64,000 nucleotides of DNA, taken from assembly GCA_947455595.1 (NCBI GenBank), contig CANGOP010000012.1, forward strand, positions 32,294-96,293, written 5' to 3'. Below the pieces are notes generated by a model that was not told the origin of the DNA, did no database searches, and worked only from the letters and a program-made list of their open reading frames with translations. The position numbers and the translations under genes are program-made. The DNA comes from Gammaproteobacteria bacterium. Lineage in GTDB: Bacteria; Pseudomonadota; Gammaproteobacteria; Steroidobacterales; Steroidobacteraceae. Shown here piece by piece: positions 1-7,683 of the stretch (its first letter is position 1; each line of letters opens with the position of its first letter).

Positions 1-83
1 GCAACGGTTTCCGCACGAGAAGGCTGGGACAAACCGGCACCGACCAAGAGGCTGGCCACCGCTAGACCATGACGAAAGGACAT
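1..83 (-). CDS. N-terminus of a secreted protein (truncated by window edge)
   Basis: Only the first 27 codons are inside the window. They read MSFRHGLAVASLL and then run through a hydrophobic stretch to a small-residue site (PSRAE), which is a clear Sec signal peptide. An AGGAG ribosome binding site lies 8 bases upstream of the ATG at 83, which fixes the start. The gene follows the LysR regulator on the same strand after about 170 bases. The mature protein, and so its function, lies outside the window. I infer an exported product only. Confidence 0.7.
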   Translation of the reverse strand, partial: MSFRHGLAVASLLVGAGLSQPSRAETV

Positions 84-231
84 TTTGAACTCCTAAAACT
101 GAGAGAAAACAACGTGGTACCCGCCACGTTCTCCACCGCCGACCGCGGGAGCACCAGCCCCCCTCTGTTCGGCGTAACGAAGCATCGTTGTTCTCATGAC
201 GATTAAATAGCCGCCTGAAAATTAACCTTTC

Positions 232-248
232 GTTTCTATTTTAGAAAC
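232..248. promoter_or_regulatory. 7+3+7 perfect palindrome, possible LysR-type operator
   Basis: The arms GTTTCTA and TAGAAAC are separated by TTT. The site contains the T-N11-A geometry typical of LysR-type boxes. It begins 2 bases beyond the stop codon of the LysR gene and about 150 bases upstream of the secreted-protein gene that is read in the same direction. The hairpin is AT-rich and has no T-run, so it is a poor terminator. Operator function is an inference from symmetry and position. Confidence 0.35.
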
Positions 249-250
249 AA

Positions 251-1177
251 TCAATCGACCTCAACGACAGTCCATGGGGGCCTCGGCCGTAAGGCGGCCG
301 CCAAATGATCCACCAGAGCCCGAATCCGCACGGACCCCTGACGGTCGCGGGGATAGAGCGCGTGGAGCACCTTCCCGACGGGCGGGCTCTGCGGGAGGAC
401 CCTGACCAGATCCCCGCGACGCAAGTGCTCGGCCACAATGAACTCTGGGACCATCAGTAAACCCAATCCGGCGACAGCAGCGTCACGCATCAACTCTGCG
501 TTATTGGCGACAAACCGACTCTGGACCCGCACAACCTGCTCGCCACCCGCACGAGTTCCCTCGAATCGCCAGACCTGGCCTGCCGGCAAATGCGCATACC
601 CAATGCAGGCATGGGCTGGGAGATCTTCCAACGATTTGGGGGCACCGGCACGGGCTAAATAGTCTGAGCTTGCACAGACGACCAGTGGCATATCGGCCAA
701 GACTCGCGCGATGAGCGATGAATCCGGCATTGAGCCGATTCGAATACCTAAATCGTAGCCGCTACCCAATAAGTCGACGATGCGATCGTCCAGATCCAGC
801 GCAACCTCCAGCTGGGGATGCGCCCGCAAGAACGGCCACATCAGATCACCGAGATACAGCGTCCCAAATGACACGGGCGCCGCGATCCGTATCAGGCCGC
901 TCAACGACTGCTGCAGATCGCGGACCTCTCCAGCAGCCTCGTCCAACGACGCTAAAATGATTCGTGCGCGCTCATAGTAGGCGCGTCCCCGATCGGTCAG
1001 CGTCACCGCCCGTGCAGCCCGCAAGAGCAACGTAGCGCCAAGGCTCCGCTCCAGCGCCGCGACACGTTTACTCACCACGGACTTTGCAATCCCGAGTCGT
1101 CGCGCGGCGCCGGAGACGCCTCCTGTCTCAGCGACGGCGATAAAGGCTTCAATGTCCCGAATTTCAGGCGTGCTCAT
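251..1177 (-). CDS. LysR-family transcriptional regulator
   Basis: The protein has 308 residues, the usual length for the family. Residues about 5-63 form the winged helix-turn-helix: it starts IRDIEAFIAV, with SGAARRLG and the recognition segment SVVSKRVAALE. Residues about 90-295 form the periplasmic-binding-like effector domain, with IRIAAPVSFG at its start. Its ATG at 1177 overlaps the stop of the gamma-PGA hydrolase gene (ATGA), so the two are translationally coupled. The CrgA/AaeR-like subgroup (SG.IRIAAPVSFG) often regulates efflux or oxidoreductase genes nearby; the target here is unknown. Candidates are the downstream secreted gene and its own operon. Confidence 0.92.
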   Translation of the reverse strand: MSTPEIRDIEAFIAVAETGGVSGAARRLGIAKSVVSKRVAALERSLGATLLLRAARAVTLTDRGRAYYERARIILASLDEAAGEVRDLQQSLSGLIRIAAPVSFGTLYLGDLMWPFLRAHPQLEVALDLDDRIVDLLGSGYDLGIRIGSMPDSSLIARVLADMPLVVCASSDYLARAGAPKSLEDLPAHACIGYAHLPAGQVWRFEGTRAGGEQVVRVQSRFVANNAELMRDAAVAGLGLLMVPEFIVAEHLRRGDLVRVLPQSPPVGKVLHALYPRDRQGSVRIRALVDHLAAALRPRPPWTVVEVD

Positions 1178-1803
1178 GCGGACTGAACCGGCGGCGACGA
1201 CACCAAAATCTCGGCAAGCGCATGCCTGACCGCGAGCGCAAGGCGTTCCGCGCGGCGTGAGCGTCGCAAGGGGTGAGTGATCTCCAACTGCACGCCAGCT
1301 CCCTGGGCTCCCCGGTTACAGACGTTTTCTGGATGTCGCCCCGGAAACGGATGATCGCCTGTCTCCGCCTGAATACCATGAACCCGCAAGCATCGATGGA
1401 TGTGGTCGGCCAACTCTTGATCACGGCCACCGATATAGACCAGTTCGTGATGACCGCGACAGCCGTGCACCGCGACGACGCGCTCAGCCTCTTGCAGAAG
1501 ACTCAGGCAGCGAGGCTCATCAAAGCGATGACTGGTGAGGTGCAGCGTATGGTAATTGTGCGAGACACGCCGCCCCTCCAGCAGATACAGATGATGATCC
1601 TGCGCGGCGATCGCCTGCGCAATTTCTGAAGTACCGTCTTCTATGCGACCGCCATGCGGCGCCAAAATGGCCGCGCGCGCACCCGGGCGACGGTGCACCG
1701 CGACCGAATAATGCTCTCCCTCTCGCTGCGCGGCAGCGAGATCCGCATAACTGCGGTAATGGTGAGCGTCGGGCAAGGCCGACAAATGCATCAGCAACTT
1801 CAA
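1174..1803 (-). CDS. Poly-gamma-glutamate hydrolase family protein (PghP/DUF867-like)
   Basis: The protein has about 209 residues. It shows the motif set of the zinc-dependent gamma-PGA hydrolase family: APHGGRIEDGTSEIA (metal-binding His and Glu), TSHRFDEP, and AVHGCRG followed by VYIGGRDQ. The family was defined on phage enzymes that cut poly-gamma-glutamate capsules, and many bacterial chromosomal members have unknown substrates. I see no signal peptide. The start is uncertain. GTG at 1809 lies only 1 base from an AGGAG. TTG at 1803 has ideal 7-base spacing and is chosen here. ATG at 1791 is a third option. The gene leads a two-gene operon with the LysR regulator (4-base overlap). Confidence 0.8.
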   Translation of the reverse strand: MKLLMHLSALPDAHHYRSYADLAAAQREGEHYSVAVHRRPGARAAILAPHGGRIEDGTSEIAQAIAAQDHHLYLLEGRRVSHNYHTLHLTSHRFDEPRCLSLLQEAERVVAVHGCRGHHELVYIGGRDQELADHIHRCLRVHGIQAETGDHPFPGRHPENVCNRGAQGAGVQLEITHPLRRSRRAERLALAVRHALAEILVSSPPVQSA

Positions 1804-1868
1804 GCGCACACTCCTGAGAGAATGACGCTAACTAACACGCCCGGGGGCTTCAGCGCTACGCTAGCCAT

Positions 1869-2348
1869 ATGGACATAACCCCAACACGGCGTCGATTGCT
1901 GATCGTTTACGGTGGACGCCCAGGCGGCCGAACCGAGCAACTGCGGCGCGCCGCTGAGGCCGGTGTGCGCAGCGTCGGCAGCGGAATTGAACTGGTCAGC
2001 CGCCACGCGTTGGCGTGTGGGCCCGACGAGTTGCTCACGGCCGATGGGATCTTGCTCGGCACACCCGAGCACTTCGGCTATATGTCAGGAGCCCTGAAGG
2101 ACTTCTTTGATCGTACGTTTTATCCGGCAGAAGGCCGGATGCAAGGCCGTCCCTACGCCCTGTTCGTCAGCGCAGGCACCGACGGTACCGGCACCGTCCG
2201 CAGCGTCGAGCGCATCACGACGGGGTACGGATGGACCGCGATCGCGCCACCGCTACTCGTTGTCGGCGCCGTTACGACGACCGCACTTCAACAAGCAGAA
2301 GAATTGGGCGCCACCCTAGGAGCGGGGCTCGAAGCAGGCATCTTCTGA
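1869..2348 (+). CDS. Flavodoxin-like NAD(P)H-dependent reductase
   Basis: The protein has 159 residues. The N-terminal strand LLIVYGGRPGGRTEQL resembles the FMN phosphate-binding loop of the flavodoxin/NADPH-dependent FMN reductase fold. It is followed by DGILLGTPEHFGYMSGALKDFFDR, the signature segment of the flavodoxin-like 'Fld/NQO' group, and by FVSAGTDGTG. It probably uses FMN to reduce quinones or other acceptors in the cytoplasm; the substrate cannot be told. It is divergent from the gamma-PGA hydrolase (about 60 bases between the starts) and ends just before the tRNA-Gly gene on the other strand. Confidence 0.8.
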   Translation: MDITPTRRRLLIVYGGRPGGRTEQLRRAAEAGVRSVGSGIELVSRHALACGPDELLTADGILLGTPEHFGYMSGALKDFFDRTFYPAEGRMQGRPYALFVSAGTDGTGTVRSVERITTGYGWTAIAPPLLVVGAVTTTALQQAEELGATLGAGLEAGIF

Positions 2349-2376
2349 CCAGAGCAGAAGCCATCCGATGGGATGG

Positions 2377-2450
2377 TGGAGCGGGCGATGGGAATCGAAC
2401 CCACGTTAGTAGCTTGGGAAGCTACAGTTCTACCATTGAACTACGCCCGC
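2377..2450 (-). tRNA. tRNA-Gly (anticodon CCC)
   Basis: The minus strand folds into a complete cloverleaf. The acceptor GCGGGCG pairs with CGCCCGC. The D stem is GTTC/GAAC, and the anticodon stem GTAGC/GCTAC closes a TTCCCAA loop that places CCC in the anticodon. The T loop is TTCGATT. The 3' CCA is encoded. It is the only tRNA seen in the window and sits alone between two protein genes. Confidence 0.95.
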
Positions 2451-2461
2451 GCGGGGGGTGG

Positions 2462-2491
2462 ATTCTATGCCCCACCCTGACACCCGGGCAA
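2462..2491 (-). promoter_or_regulatory. Probable sigma-70 promoter of tRNA-Gly
   Basis: On the minus strand TTGCCC (-35) and TAGAAT (-10, five of six consensus bases) are separated by 18 bases. The predicted start point is about 5 bases before the mature tRNA 5' end. The GC-rich stretch between -10 and start resembles a stringent discriminator, as expected for a stable RNA. Confidence 0.6.
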
Positions 2492-2573
2492 CCCCGCGGT
2501 GCAAGGCCGAGCAGCCGAGACGGGCTCACCCCATAATGTGGGCTTCGTTACCGGACCGCTTGGAGTTGAGTTC

Positions 2574-4580
2574 ATGACACGCACACTTTGGCCAATGGCC
2601 ACGCTTTTCAGCGCCCTGTTACTCAGCGCTACGACCAATGCGGCACCCCGGAGCTTACAACCCGACGACATCTATGCGCTGAGAGCCGTGTCCTCCCCCG
2701 CGGTGTCGCCCGACGGCCAGTGGGTGGCCTACGTCGTCACGCTGAACGACCGTACTGCCGATGAGCGCCGCTTCGAATTACGGATGGTCGACGCGCAGGG
2801 CCACGAAGCGATCACGCTTGCGGCCCCCTCAGCGTCCCTGCGGACGCCCCGTTTTAGCCCCGATGGACGATACCTCGCCTACATCGCTACCCCGACGGGT
2901 AGCCACCACAGCCAGATCATGCTGCTCGATCGACGGGGCGGTGAACCGGTCGCCCTGACGCACGTCAGCGGAGATCTGGGTGAGTACGCCTGGTCGCCGG
3001 ATGGACAGCAGATTGTGGCGACCTTGGAGGCGGACGATGCGTCGGCGGACGAGCCCCCCGCCAGACCAAAACCGATCGTGATTCGCGACTGGCACTTTAA
3101 ACAAGACGTTCAAGGGTATCTAGCGACTGGCCATGACCGCCACTTGATCACCGTTAAAGTCTCAGAGGGTTCCGTCACAGCGCTGACTCTGGACCCCGCT
3201 GGACAGGAGGACCATCCCGTCTGGTCACCCGATGGTCGCTGGATCGCCTTTACACGAACGCACGAAAAAGGCGGCGATCCTGATGGCTCGAATGACATCG
3301 CGATACTGCCTGCAGCCGGAGGGCCCGTTCGGGTGCTCACGCGCGCCTATGTCAGCAATCAGCAGGGATTGGAATTCACGCCGGACAGCCGCCTCCTGAG
3401 TTATCGCGTCGGTTTTGAGCCGCGCTATTACGCCTACCAACAAGATCAATTGGCGGTCATTCCGGTGATTGGCGGAACCTCGCATGTCGTCACGGCAGGA
3501 TTAGACCGCGCCGTGATGAGCGCTGTGCTTTTAGAGGACAGTCAATCCGCGGTGATCGCCATCGAGGACGACGGCAGTCTATACCCGGCCCGGGTCAACC
3601 TGAGCACGGGCGAGACGCAACGACTCGTGACTGGCAAACGCTCCATGCCTCAATTAGCCCGCGGGGGTTCGCTGGTGGTAGCCATCGGCAGCGACGACGT
3701 CACGCCGAGCGAAGTCTATGCTCTGGAGGCCAATGGCCCACGTCGCCTCACTCATGAGACAGATGCATTCATGGCGACGATTTCGCTCGGTGCTGTCGAG
3801 GATTTGGTGTTCAAAAGTCGTGACGGCACCGAGATCCATGGCCTCGTGACGCGCCCACCCGGTTACACCCCCGGCAAGCGCTACCCAACCGTACTCTGGA
3901 TTCACGGCGGACCCAACGGCCAAGACGAACATTCTCAAGACTACGAGGCGTACCAGTTCCGTCGCCAGTTCATGGCCGCCGCCGGCTATGTGGTCGTTGG
4001 CATCAATTACCGCGGCAGCAGCGGTCGCGGATTTGATTATGCCCGCGCGATTTATGCTGATTGGGGGCACAAAGAGGTGGAAGATCTCTTGGCCGGGATG
4101 GATGCCGTGGTCGCCAGCGGCCTGGCCGACCCGGAGCGCCTGATGATTGGCGGCTGGAGTTACGGCGGCATCCTGACCGATTACACCATCGTTCGCGACC
4201 AGCGATTTAAAGCCGCCACCAGTGGCGCCGGCAGCGGAAATCAGTTCCTGATGTACGGCATTGACCAATATGTGATGCAGTACGAACGCGAACTTGGCAT
4301 GCCGTGGCGAGACACCGCAACGTGGATGAAGGTGTCATATCCCTTCTTTCATGCGGATCGGATTCATACGCCCACGCTCTTTATGGGCGGCGACCGAGAC
4401 TTTAACGTGCCCGTTTCAGGCGGCGAGCAGATGTATCAAGCGCTGCGCAGCCTCGGGGTACCCACCGAACTGGTGGTATATCCCGACCAGTTTCACGACG
4501 TCACGCGCCCAAGCTTTGTAAAAGATCGAATGGAACGCGTACAGGCATGGTTTGAAAAATTCGCCCATCCGCGCCAATGA
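2574..4580 (+). CDS. Secreted S9-family prolyl oligopeptidase-like peptidase
   Basis: The start ATG at 2574 is preferred to an in-frame GTG at 2499 because it begins a signal peptide (MTRTLWPM, a hydrophobic core, then TNAAPRS). The 668-residue product has an N-terminal beta-propeller with repeated WSPDGR-type blades (about residues 30-380) and a C-terminal alpha/beta hydrolase domain. The catalytic Ser lies in GGWSYGG (about 528), Asp in GGDRDFNVP (about 608) and His in QFHDV (about 640). The domain order and length match the acylaminoacyl/dipeptidyl peptidase S9 group. It probably cleaves short peptides in the periplasm or outside the cell. A strong hairpin follows its stop. Confidence 0.92.
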   Translation: MTRTLWPMATLFSALLLSATTNAAPRSLQPDDIYALRAVSSPAVSPDGQWVAYVVTLNDRTADERRFELRMVDAQGHEAITLAAPSASLRTPRFSPDGRYLAYIATPTGSHHSQIMLLDRRGGEPVALTHVSGDLGEYAWSPDGQQIVATLEADDASADEPPARPKPIVIRDWHFKQDVQGYLATGHDRHLITVKVSEGSVTALTLDPAGQEDHPVWSPDGRWIAFTRTHEKGGDPDGSNDIAILPAAGGPVRVLTRAYVSNQQGLEFTPDSRLLSYRVGFEPRYYAYQQDQLAVIPVIGGTSHVVTAGLDRAVMSAVLLEDSQSAVIAIEDDGSLYPARVNLSTGETQRLVTGKRSMPQLARGGSLVVAIGSDDVTPSEVYALEANGPRRLTHETDAFMATISLGAVEDLVFKSRDGTEIHGLVTRPPGYTPGKRYPTVLWIHGGPNGQDEHSQDYEAYQFRRQFMAAAGYVVVGINYRGSSGRGFDYARAIYADWGHKEVEDLLAGMDAVVASGLADPERLMIGGWSYGGILTDYTIVRDQRFKAATSGAGSGNQFLMYGIDQYVMQYERELGMPWRDTATWMKVSYPFFHADRIHTPTLFMGGDRDFNVPVSGGEQMYQALRSLGVPTELVVYPDQFHDVTRPSFVKDRMERVQAWFEKFAHPRQ

Positions 4581-4591
4581 CCGCCTAAACG

Positions 4592-4621
4592 AAACGGGCC
4601 ACGGAGGATCGTGGCCCGTTT
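4592..4621 (+). terminator. Hairpin terminator after the S9 peptidase
   Basis: Twelve bases, AAACGGGCCACG, are repeated in perfect inverted form after a 6-base loop. The stem ends in GTTT, followed by a C-run rather than a long T-run. The symmetrical AAAC/GTTT ends make it usable in both directions. It separates the peptidase from the convergent permease gene. Confidence 0.7.
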
Positions 4622-4759
4622 CCCCACGCAGACGCGTTAACCGCTATGCGGTTTATTCAGGCTAAACGCGCTCAGCGGGTAGCCGCAGAGCAATGCCTTT
4701 GCGGCGATCCTGACAGGTCTTACGGTGCGGTTGAGCGAATGTGCACGTCTGAAGGACCG

Positions 4760-6079
4760 TCAATGTCGGCGGATAGACCATAGATAGATGGGCACTGCCG
4801 TCGCGATCAGGCCCAGAGCTGCAAGTGCGGAATGAACATCGTCCATGACGGTGGCCCCGAGGAAAGCGAGTGAACCGATCAAGACCAGAGCCGTTGAGAC
4901 GGGATACCCAACGACCCGAAATGGGCGGGTGGTCTGCGGCTCGCGTCGTCGCAACGTGAAGACGGCAACATAGGCTGATACGTAATTGAGCACGAACAGC
5001 ACCGCAGCCACTGCGATCAGAAATTTCAAAGATCCCGACAGGATCATGATCGCTGCGGCGATCGCCGTCGCCAACAACGCGATATGTGGTGTTCCACCTT
5101 CTCGAACCTGCGTCACCTGAGACGGCACGAGCCCATCACGTCCCAATGCGAAGAGAATTCGCGGTGTTCCAAGAAAAATGGCATTTACCAGTGACAGCAC
5201 TGTCAGCAGCGAGACGACCGTCACAAAGGTGGCCCCACCGTTTGGAAGAATCATTTGCGCCACATCGGCAGCCGGCAGCGTCGAGCTCGCTAATACGGGA
5301 ACCGACAATGCGTGTACGAAGCCGGCATTGATCAGAACGTACAAGACGGTAATGAGCGCTGCGCAAGCAATCATGGCGCGTGGCACGTTACGGGCAGGAT
5401 CAACGGTTTCTTCGGCCATATAGATAGCGGCATACCAGCCGTCATACGTCACGATCACGTTTCGTAACGCCACCGCAGCAGCCCCTAACGTGAACGCAAC
5501 GGGCACTGAGGGCCCAGCGGAGGCCACGCTGCTAACAGCTACCGGCGTTGCCATGAATCCCGCGATGGCGAGCGCCACCAACATCAGCCCAACGAGTGCA
5601 CTGATGCCATTCTGTAAGCGACTCCCCACTCGCAAGCCCAGCCAATGAATGGCGGTGAAGAGCAGTACGATGGACAAGGCCACGGCCTGTTCGTGCCCGA
5701 TGAAGATCGGCTTGAATTTGCCTAAAAAGTCAGCCGCCGTATAGGCGGTGTACGCCACGGTGATACAGTTTAGGAGCCAGTCATTCCATCCAATCACAAA
5801 TCCTGCGGCAGGTCCGAACGCGCGGCGCGAATAGACGTAGAACCCCCCCGCGGTTGGCATCATCGCCGCTAATTCAGCGACGGAAACGGCGCCCAGAAGC
5901 GCATATCCGCCACCGAGAATCCACGCGATTAGGGTGGCGTGGGCATCGCCGAGTGCGCCGACCACTTCGCCGGGTAATCGCAAAATGCCGACGCCAATAG
6001 TGTTGCCGAAGGCGAGGGCGATACTGAACCCGAATCCCAGAATGCGGGTCAACGCACCCGCTGCATGACCTTTCGACAT
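4760..6079 (-). CDS. APC-superfamily amino-acid permease
   Basis: The 439-residue protein has about 12 hydrophobic segments. It begins with the APC signature FGNTIGVGILRLPGEV (the G-x-G-I-x unwound helix that binds the substrate amino group) and has the loop AELAAMMPTAGGFYVYSRRAFG. The start at 6079 is chosen because a purine-rich AAGGGGG precedes it; a longer reading to 6187 would run through the divergent promoter region. It is divergently arranged with the chorismate mutase/PheC fusion, with 96 bases between starts. A shared role in aromatic amino-acid traffic is possible, but the substrate is not evident from sequence. Confidence 0.9.
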   Translation of the reverse strand: MSKGHAAGALTRILGFGFSIALAFGNTIGVGILRLPGEVVGALGDAHATLIAWILGGGYALLGAVSVAELAAMMPTAGGFYVYSRRAFGPAAGFVIGWNDWLLNCITVAYTAYTAADFLGKFKPIFIGHEQAVALSIVLLFTAIHWLGLRVGSRLQNGISALVGLMLVALAIAGFMATPVAVSSVASAGPSVPVAFTLGAAAVALRNVIVTYDGWYAAIYMAEETVDPARNVPRAMIACAALITVLYVLINAGFVHALSVPVLASSTLPAADVAQMILPNGGATFVTVVSLLTVLSLVNAIFLGTPRILFALGRDGLVPSQVTQVREGGTPHIALLATAIAAAIMILSGSLKFLIAVAAVLFVLNYVSAYVAVFTLRRREPQTTRPFRVVGYPVSTALVLIGSLAFLGATVMDDVHSALAALGLIATAVPIYLWSIRRH

Positions 6080-6175
6080 GGCGCCCCCTTCGTACCCCAG
6101 TAGAGCATACGCCTGCGGAGCATGGCTGTCGTGACCCGAGTCTTGGTAGTCTCGGCGGACTTCAAGGATCACCGC

Positions 6176-7435
6176 ATGCGACGCCAATCCAGATTCGGCC
6201 TGTGTTTTATCACTCTGGTGCTGTGGATCAGTCCGGTCTGCGCTGCGGAGCCCGAATTGCGAGATGGGAATTCGTTAGTTCGGGAGATCTTTTCCTTATT
6301 AGATGCACGCCTCGCACTCATGCCAGACGTGGCGGCTGCGAAGTGGCTTGCAGGGCAACCCGTCTCCGATCCGGTGCGCGAGGCCGCCGTCATCAAAGCC
6401 GCTGGCGAGGCTGCTGCGCACCGCGGACTGGCAGATGCGCCCGTTGAAGCGTTGTTTAAACAGCAAATTGCCCTTGCACGCGAATCTCAAGCCAATTGGA
6501 TGGAACGATGGCGGGTAGAGGGCTCGGCCCCCACCGCTGCGCGTTCGTTGCGGGATGACCTACGCCCAGCGATCGATCGACTGACCCAAGCCTTACTGCG
6601 CTCGCTCGCACTGGCAGCACCGTACGTCACGACGAGCGATCTGAAAGAACTGTCTGGATCGCTTCCGACAGAGCGGTGGAGCGCCCGTGATCGCGAGGTC
6701 GCGGCAGAGATCATCCGCTCTATATACCTAGATGCGCCGCGTACTCCGAGCCGGGCGAGTGCCTCCGGCGTCCTGCGAATCGGCGTTCCAGGGGACTACG
6801 CGCCGTTTGCAACGAGCAGTCGCGGGCGGTTAGCGGGTGCGGACGTTGAGCTAACTCAACAGATAGCCAGAACATTGGGCCTTGAACCCGTCTACATCCG
6901 TAGTTCGTGGGCCAAGCTGTTGGATGATCTCGATGCCGACCGATTCGACCTCGCTGCAGGGGGGATTTCCGTGACCGCAGCTCGGCGGGCTCGGGCGTCG
7001 TTTTCAAGACCTTTGGTGCAGGGTGGTAAAACCGCGATTGGACGGTGCGCCGATCGTGATCGATTCAGCTCAATCGATCGTATCGATCAACCCGATGTCC
7101 GAGTCATAGAGAATCCCGGAGGAACCAACGAACTCTTCGCACGTCGGATCCTGTCGCGCGCCCAACTGACCATCCATCCCGAGAATCTCACGATTTTTCG
7201 CGAGCTGGTCGAAGGTCGGGCCGATGTCATGTATACCGACGATCTTGAGATCGCACATGTCGCACGCGTCGAACCCAGTCTCTGTCGACTCCTTGACACC
7301 GTATTCGATCCGGCCGACAAAGCGCTGCTGCTGCCCATGGGGGACGACTGGGCACGATTCATCGGCCCGGCGCTCGACGCCGAATTGGACTCCGGAGCGT
7401 ACCAACGCGCTCTTGATCAGGCGATCACCCATTAG
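6176..7435 (+). CDS. Periplasmic chorismate mutase (AroQ-gamma) fused to a cyclohexadienyl dehydratase (PheC) domain
   Basis: The 419-residue protein starts with a signal peptide (residues 1 to about 24, ending VCAAEPE); ATG 6176 has an AAGGA upstream. Residues about 34-185 are a secreted AroQ-gamma chorismate mutase, with LLDARLALM, VAAAKW, SDPVREAAVI and QQIALARESQ carrying the active-site Arg, Lys and Gln types. Residues about 198-419 match PheC, the solute-binding-fold prephenate/arogenate dehydratase: GVPGDYAPF, AGGISVT, RVIENPGGTNE, NLTIF and DVMYTDDLE. Together they would turn chorismate into phenylpyruvate in the periplasm. The PheC motifs rule out a plain amino-acid binding protein. 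The fusion is seen directly; activity is inferred. Confidence 0.88.
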   Translation: MRRQSRFGLCFITLVLWISPVCAAEPELRDGNSLVREIFSLLDARLALMPDVAAAKWLAGQPVSDPVREAAVIKAAGEAAAHRGLADAPVEALFKQQIALARESQANWMERWRVEGSAPTAARSLRDDLRPAIDRLTQALLRSLALAAPYVTTSDLKELSGSLPTERWSARDREVAAEIIRSIYLDAPRTPSRASASGVLRIGVPGDYAPFATSSRGRLAGADVELTQQIARTLGLEPVYIRSSWAKLLDDLDADRFDLAAGGISVTAARRARASFSRPLVQGGKTAIGRCADRDRFSSIDRIDQPDVRVIENPGGTNELFARRILSRAQLTIHPENLTIFRELVEGRADVMYTDDLEIAHVARVEPSLCRLLDTVFDPADKALLLPMGDDWARFIGPALDAELDSGAYQRALDQAITH

Positions 7436-7683
7436 GGCTCCAGCCCATACGGACGGGCCAGGTAGAAGCCGTGATGCCATCCACAATCACCCTGAAACGA
7501 GAAACGGCGTCACTGACCCGCTTTGATCTGCTTTGCTGCGAGAGGGTTCTGAAGCGACTTGTGTCGCGGGACGCCTACGCCCACCGACGTCGACGTGGAT
7601 GCGGACGGAATTTCTGTGCATTCACTAGCGCAGGGCCGGCACAGACGGCTACCGTAGAGGCTTCTCGACAGGAGAGTCTCTAA

